Shown here: piece after piece, positions 6,219 through 9,656 of the stretch
Position numbering within the stretch: the first letter of the stretch is position 1
Layout of the letters: each line of letters starts with the position of its first letter
Assembly (NCBI GenBank): GCA_003558335.1
Contig: PWMA01000018.1
Coordinates: 1 to 9,656 of the forward strand
Length of the DNA stretch: 9,656 nucleotides
From: Candidatus Methanofastidiosia archaeon
GTDB lineage: Archaea > Methanobacteriota_B > Thermococci > Methanofastidiosales > Methanofastidiosaceae
Reading direction: 5' to 3'
The notes under the pieces: model-generated
What the model saw: the letters and a program-made list of their open reading frames with translations, nothing else
What the model was told of the DNA's origin: nothing
Database searches by the model: none
Translations under genes and position numbers: made by a program

Positions 6219-7703
6219 TTAACCTTCTTCAGGCCAGAATCTTTCTGTGATTATCTTATCTTGAGTATAGAAGTTAATAACAGCTTTTCCTTGAGCTTTT
6301 ATGTCTGCATACTGGGAGTCTTTCATTCCGCCGAAAGGTAAAAATGCTACCGGTGCAGGTATACCTATATTTACCCCTATCATCCCAGATTCTGCTTCCA
6401 ATTTGAATTTTCTAGCCCAATATCCATTTTGAGTGTAGATTGATGCCCCGTTACCATACTGGTGTCTGTTTATTATTCCTATTGCATGATCAAGATTATC
6501 TGCTTTCATTATGCATACTACTGGCCCAAATATTTCGGTCTTATGAATTTCCATGCCTTCTTTTACATCTGCAAATATTGTGGGCCCTATGAAATAACCG
6601 TTTTCGTTTCCAGGGACTTTTATCCCCCTTCCATCCATCAATAATTTGGCACCTTCTTTTACTCCCACATCGATCATTTTATTGACAAAGTCAAATGCTT
6701 TTTTCGAGATAACTGGCCCCATTAAGTTTCCCTCTTCAGAGTATTTTGGATCCAAGGGATCGGCTACTACAACAGTTTTTGCCTCTTCTGTAAATTTATC
6801 ACAGATTGTGTTATACATATTATCGCCTACAGCTACAAGAACAGATGACGCCATGCATCTCTGTCCAGCACATCCAAAACATGAAGTTAACATGTTTCGT
6901 ACAACATCGTCAACCTTGGCATCAGGCATTGCAACAAGGTGATTTTTAGCAGCCCCCATTGCTTGAAATCGGGTATTGGTCTTTGCACATTTTTCTGCAA
7001 CTATCTTACAAACATTTGTAGAACCTACCAATGAAAATCCTTTAACTTTTGGATTTTCTATGAAGGCGTCTGCAACATGTCTGTCCCCGTTTACGATATT
7101 GAAGACCCCAGGAGGTAATCCAATTTTGTCAATGTATTCAGTTATCTTGATCATTGTGCCCGGTACCTGTTTTGATGGCTTTACAACTACTGTGTTGCCT
7201 GTTGCTATTGCATATGGTATAAACCAAAAAGGAACCATTGCAGGAAAGTTGAAAGGTGCTACAACTGAAAAAACGCCCATTGGGAGTCTTAAAACTTCTC
7301 CATCTATACCATAAGATGATCCTATTAGTTTATCACCTTGTTGAAGCATTGGCATTCCGCAAGCAACTTCTATATTTTCAAAACATCTTTTCATTTCTGC
7401 CCTAGCGTCAGGGAGTGACTTTCCCATCTCTTCTACAAGTATTCTAGATATTTCTTCTTCGTTTTCCATCAAGAGGTCCCTTAGCTTAAACAAAGGTTTT
7501 GCCCTTCTTGGAACAGGAGTCTGACTCCAAGTTTTAAAGGCCTCATGGGCTATATCAATTGCCCTATCAGTTTCAGCTTTAGTTGAAAGAGGAACTTTTG
7601 CTATAACTTTCCCAGTACTTGGGTTATCTACATCAGTGTAGCCGCTATTTTCAGGCTCTACCCATTTTCCGTTAACATAGTTTTTGTAAACTTTCACATC
7701 CAT
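6219..7703 (-). CDS. mmsA: (Methyl)malonate-semialdehyde dehydrogenase, CoA-acylating
   Basis: A 494-residue aldehyde dehydrogenase superfamily enzyme of normal length. MMSDH oxidises methylmalonate or malonate semialdehyde with NAD and CoA, giving propionyl-CoA or acetyl-CoA plus CO2/bicarbonate. Supporting features are the N-terminal YVNGKWV (9-15), the NAD-binding APFNFP (149-154) and VVKPS (173-177), and the catalytic nucleophile Cys283 in GCAGQRCMASS. The MMSDH-type MGAAKNH near 249-255 replaces the ELGGK motif of ordinary aldehyde dehydrogenases and so lacks the usual general-base Glu. The C-terminal LPFGGMKDSQ is also present. GGAGG (7711-7715, minus) sits 7 nt before the ATG, fixing the start. 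It diverges from acs over a shared regulatory region, which suggests a common role in short acyl-CoA supply. MMSDH-type is more likely than succinate-semialdehyde or glyceraldehyde dehydrogenase; exact substrate preference cannot be read. Confidence 0.92.
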   Translation of the reverse strand: MDVKVYKNYVNGKWVEPENSGYTDVDNPSTGKVIAKVPLSTKAETDRAIDIAHEAFKTWSQTPVPRRAKPLFKLRDLLMENEEEISRILVEEMGKSLPDARAEMKRCFENIEVACGMPMLQQGDKLIGSSYGIDGEVLRLPMGVFSVVAPFNFPAMVPFWFIPYAIATGNTVVVKPSKQVPGTMIKITEYIDKIGLPPGVFNIVNGDRHVADAFIENPKVKGFSLVGSTNVCKIVAEKCAKTNTRFQAMGAAKNHLVAMPDAKVDDVVRNMLTSCFGCAGQRCMASSVLVAVGDNMYNTICDKFTEEAKTVVVADPLDPKYSEEGNLMGPVISKKAFDFVNKMIDVGVKEGAKLLMDGRGIKVPGNENGYFIGPTIFADVKEGMEIHKTEIFGPVVCIMKADNLDHAIGIINRHQYGNGASIYTQNGYWARKFKLEAESGMIGVNIGIPAPVAFLPFGGMKDSQYADIKAQGKAVINFYTQDKIITERFWPEEG

Positions 7704-8075
7704 TTAACTGCCTCCACATTTAAAAATAATATTTGGAACTAATCTAAATATTCACAATTGAATTTGATTTATATTCAGCTCTTTTATAAAACTTTCTATG
7801 TTTATTTCTTTTTGCAGAACACCTCAACTTTAGTTTTTGAATATATATTTAAAAGTATTGGTGTTTATTTAATGATTTTTTTAACTTCAATTTAGAGTGT
7901 ATATAATTTTTTTAAAGGCTTTAGTTAACTTTTATGTTTTTAGAACAATATCCAATAATTATGGTATATTAAAGTATTTTTTTTTAATTTTTTAATCAAT
8001 GTTAGAAAAACTTATAAAGGAATCGAAAATATGTCAGTAGTCTTTGTAACACCTAATCCAAAGGAGGGACTATTG
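7704..8075. promoter_or_regulatory. Long AT-rich divergent intergenic region, mmsA / acs
   Basis: These 372 nt hold no convincing gene; the longest ATG frames are a dozen or so codons. On the minus side, AATATTTAGA (7743-7752) and GAATATAAAT (7768-7777) are TATA candidates for mmsA, whose ribosome binding site is at 7711-7715. On the plus side, the acs TATA box is at 8012-8018. Two near-copies of one motif occur, TATATTTAAAAGTATT (7844-7859) and TATATTAAAGTATT (7965-7978), about 120 nt apart, and might be regulator sites. An 8-bp palindrome ATAATTAT lies within 7954-7961. In such AT-rich DNA, short repeats arise easily by chance. Confidence 0.45.
8012..8018 (+). promoter_or_regulatory. acs: TATA box for acs
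   Basis: TTATAAA is preceded by an A-rich BRE-like stretch (GAAAAAC). The predicted transcript start is near 8040, downstream of the in-frame ATG at 8031. This supports the ATG at 8076, which has GGAGG at 8063-8067, as the real start with a leader of about 36 nt. Confidence 0.6.
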
Positions 8076-9656
8076 ATGGTGAACTCAGGAGAAAAATCCC
8101 TTGATTGCGTGCTAAACGAGTTTAGAAGATTTTATCCTCCAACAGAATTTAAAAAGAAAGCCCGTGTGACTAGCAAGGAAATATTTGAAAAAGCTAAAGA
8201 AAATCCAGAAAAATTTTGGGAAGAGTATGCCAATGAGTTAGATTGGTATAAAAAATGGGACAAAGTTCTGGAGTGGAATCCCCCATATTCAAAATGGTTT
8301 GTTAATGGAAAATTAAACGTGTCATATAACTGTGTGGACAGACACATCCAAAATGGTATCAGAAACAAGGCAGCAATTATCTGGGAAGGTGAACCAGGTG
8401 ACACGAAAACGCTAACTTACTGGGATCTATACAGAGAAGTAAACAGATTTGCTAATGCTTTGAAAAAACTTGGAATCGAAAAAGGTGATAGAGTAGCTAT
8501 TTACATGCCGATGATACCTGAAGCTGTTGTTGCAATGCTTGCATGTACCAGGATTGGAGCCATACATATGGTGGTATTTGGAGGCTTTAGCTCTGAATCT
8601 TTAAGGGACAGGATAAACGATTGCAAGGCAAAGTTATTGATTACTTCAGATGGTGGTTACAGGAGAGGTAGCTTAATCCCATTAAAACATGATTCTGATT
8701 ACGCCATCAAAGACACACCTTCTATTGAAAATGTATTAATAATAAAAAGAGGGGAGTTCCCCCTTAGGATCAAAAAAGGTAGAGATATCTGGTGGCACGA
8801 TTTAAAAGATGAAGTTGATTCTTATTGTGAGCCAGAACCTATGGATTCAGATGACAGCTTGTTTATACTATATACATCAGGAACAACTGGAAAACCCAAA
8901 GGAATTGTCCACTCTACAGGAGGATACCTCACTGGAACATATACAACGGCAAAATTAATATTTGACATGAAAGAGCAGGACGTTTTTTGGTGCACTGCAG
9001 ATATTGGGTGGATAACTGGTCACAGTTATATAGTATATGGCCCTCTTGCGGTGGGCGCTACTATTTTTATGTACGAGGGAGCTCCTGACTGGCCAGAGAT
9101 GGGCAGATACTGGGAACTTATAGATAAATACGGAATTACTATTTTATATACAGCGCCTACAGCTATTAGAGCTTTTATGAAGGCTGGCACAGAGTTACTA
9201 AAACCCTACTCTCTAGAAACCTTAAGACTTTTGGGAAGTGTTGGAGAACCTATAAACCCAGAAGCCTGGATATGGTACTATACCAATATAGGAAAGAAAA
9301 AATGTCCTATAGTTGATACCTGGTGGCAGACTGAAACAGGCATGATAATGATAGCTACACTTCCTGGATACCATACAATGAAACCTGGGCATGCTGGATT
9401 TGCTTTCCCTGGAGTATCATTGGATATATTGAATGAATCTGGGGAACCTGTTGATTGTGATGAAGGAGGATATCTTGTCCTAAAAAAACCTTGGCCTTCT
9501 ATGTTGAAAGGAATATACCAAGATGAAGAAAAATATCTTGAAAAATACTGGGGCAAATGGGATGGAAAGTACTACTTTACAGGTGATGGTGCAAGAAGAG
9601 ATCGAGAAGGCTATTTGATGCTTCTTGGAAGAGTAGATGATGTTCTTTCTATTGCA
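8076..9656 (+). CDS. acs: Acetyl-CoA synthetase (AMP-forming), 3' end outside window
   Basis: The first 527 codons of an enzyme usually about 630-660 residues long; the frame is open to the window edge. It converts acetate, ATP and CoA to acetyl-CoA, AMP and PPi. Motifs seen: the Acs N-terminal domain (FRRFYPP 16-22, WDKVLEW 61-67), adenylation P-loop YTSGTTGKPKG 266-276, TADIGWITGHSY 307-318, SVGEPINPEAW 388-398, DTWWQTETG 414-422 with the tryptophan that limits the acyl pocket to acetate size, a TGDGA near 504 and GRVDDVL near 519-525. The A10 catalytic Lys lies beyond the window. GGAGG (8063-8067) fixes the start; an in-frame ATG at 8031 would add 15 residues but lies before the predicted transcript start. 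The CoA-phosphate loop reads YRRGS (195-199) instead of the usual R-x-G-R/K spacing. Propionate use is possible. The gene diverges from mmsA. Confidence 0.95.
   Translation, partial: MVNSGEKSLDCVLNEFRRFYPPTEFKKKARVTSKEIFEKAKENPEKFWEEYANELDWYKKWDKVLEWNPPYSKWFVNGKLNVSYNCVDRHIQNGIRNKAAIIWEGEPGDTKTLTYWDLYREVNRFANALKKLGIEKGDRVAIYMPMIPEAVVAMLACTRIGAIHMVVFGGFSSESLRDRINDCKAKLLITSDGGYRRGSLIPLKHDSDYAIKDTPSIENVLIIKRGEFPLRIKKGRDIWWHDLKDEVDSYCEPEPMDSDDSLFILYTSGTTGKPKGIVHSTGGYLTGTYTTAKLIFDMKEQDVFWCTADIGWITGHSYIVYGPLAVGATIFMYEGAPDWPEMGRYWELIDKYGITILYTAPTAIRAFMKAGTELLKPYSLETLRLLGSVGEPINPEAWIWYYTNIGKKKCPIVDTWWQTETGMIMIATLPGYHTMKPGHAGFAFPGVSLDILNESGEPVDCDEGGYLVLKKPWPSMLKGIYQDEEKYLEKYWGKWDGKYYFTGDGARRDREGYLMLLGRVDDVLSIA

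Noticed and set aside
6462..7314. Several plus-strand open frames opposite mmsA
   Set aside because: They are short, without domains, and fully antisense to a conserved dehydrogenase.
8031..8075. Upstream in-frame ATG of acs as the start codon
   Set aside because: It lies upstream of the transcript start predicted from the TATA box at 8012-8018 and has no good ribosome binding site. The ATG at 8076 has GGAGG at suitable spacing.
1..9656. Global reassignment of UGA to Gly or Trp
   Set aside because: Apart from the enolase codon, no in-frame TGA occurs in about 2,900 codons of conserved genes. A genome-wide reassignment should have left several.
1..9656. CRISPR arrays, insertion sequences, toxin-antitoxin or phage genes
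   Set aside because: No regularly spaced repeats, transposase motifs or small paired genes were seen. The window reads as ordinary chromosomal housekeeping and metabolic genes.

Overview
The window is a gene-dense, AT-rich stretch of an archaeal chromosome. The archaeal evidence is a Sec61-beta type translocase subunit, a Hel308 helicase, a tRNA gene without an encoded CCA, TATA-box promoters (one apparently driving a leaderless mRNA) and an archaeal-style Lrp/AsnC regulator. Gene content and low GC fit a mesophilic euryarchaeal lineage, possibly methanogen-related. Placement near Methanofastidiosales-like archaea is only a guess from memory of gene content.

Layout from left to right. Positions 1-134 hold a perfect hairpin and no gene. 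A minus-strand four-CBS-domain protein (135-980) diverges from the small secG/Sec61-beta gene (1040-1228). secG converges, 6 nt apart, on a minus-strand gene of unknown function (1235-2068) whose product has a PRC-barrel-like N-terminus, a coiled coil and an acidic tail. Upstream of it, on the same strand, is hel308 (2142-4220). hel308 diverges across 48 nt from enolase (4269-5567). The enolase stop codon touches the first base of a tRNA-Ser(CGA) gene (5568-5652). An Lrp/AsnC regulator (5725-6186) converges on a (methyl)malonate-semialdehyde dehydrogenase (6219-7703, minus). A 372-nt AT-rich intergenic region then separates that gene from a divergent AMP-forming acetyl-CoA synthetase (8076-9656), which runs off the window end.

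The most notable observation is in enolase. The frame is interrupted at codon 387 by a TGA, where the family normally has a small residue (Gly or Ala). It then continues in the same frame for 45 well-conserved codons to a TAA that gives the family-typical length of 432. The truncated 386-residue product would lack the substrate-binding Lys of the QIKTG motif. No other gene here contains an internal TGA or uses TGA as its stop, so the event is isolated. It could be a sequencing or assembly error, a recent mutation, or programmed readthrough/recoding.

The right half suggests a carbon-assimilation theme: MmsA makes propionyl-CoA or acetyl-CoA from (methyl)malonate semialdehyde, Acs activates acetate, and an Lrp-family regulator lies beside them. 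The left half is housekeeping (secretion, DNA repair) plus one uncharacterised coiled-coil protein whose architecture resembles archaeal division or chromosome-associated PRC-barrel proteins.
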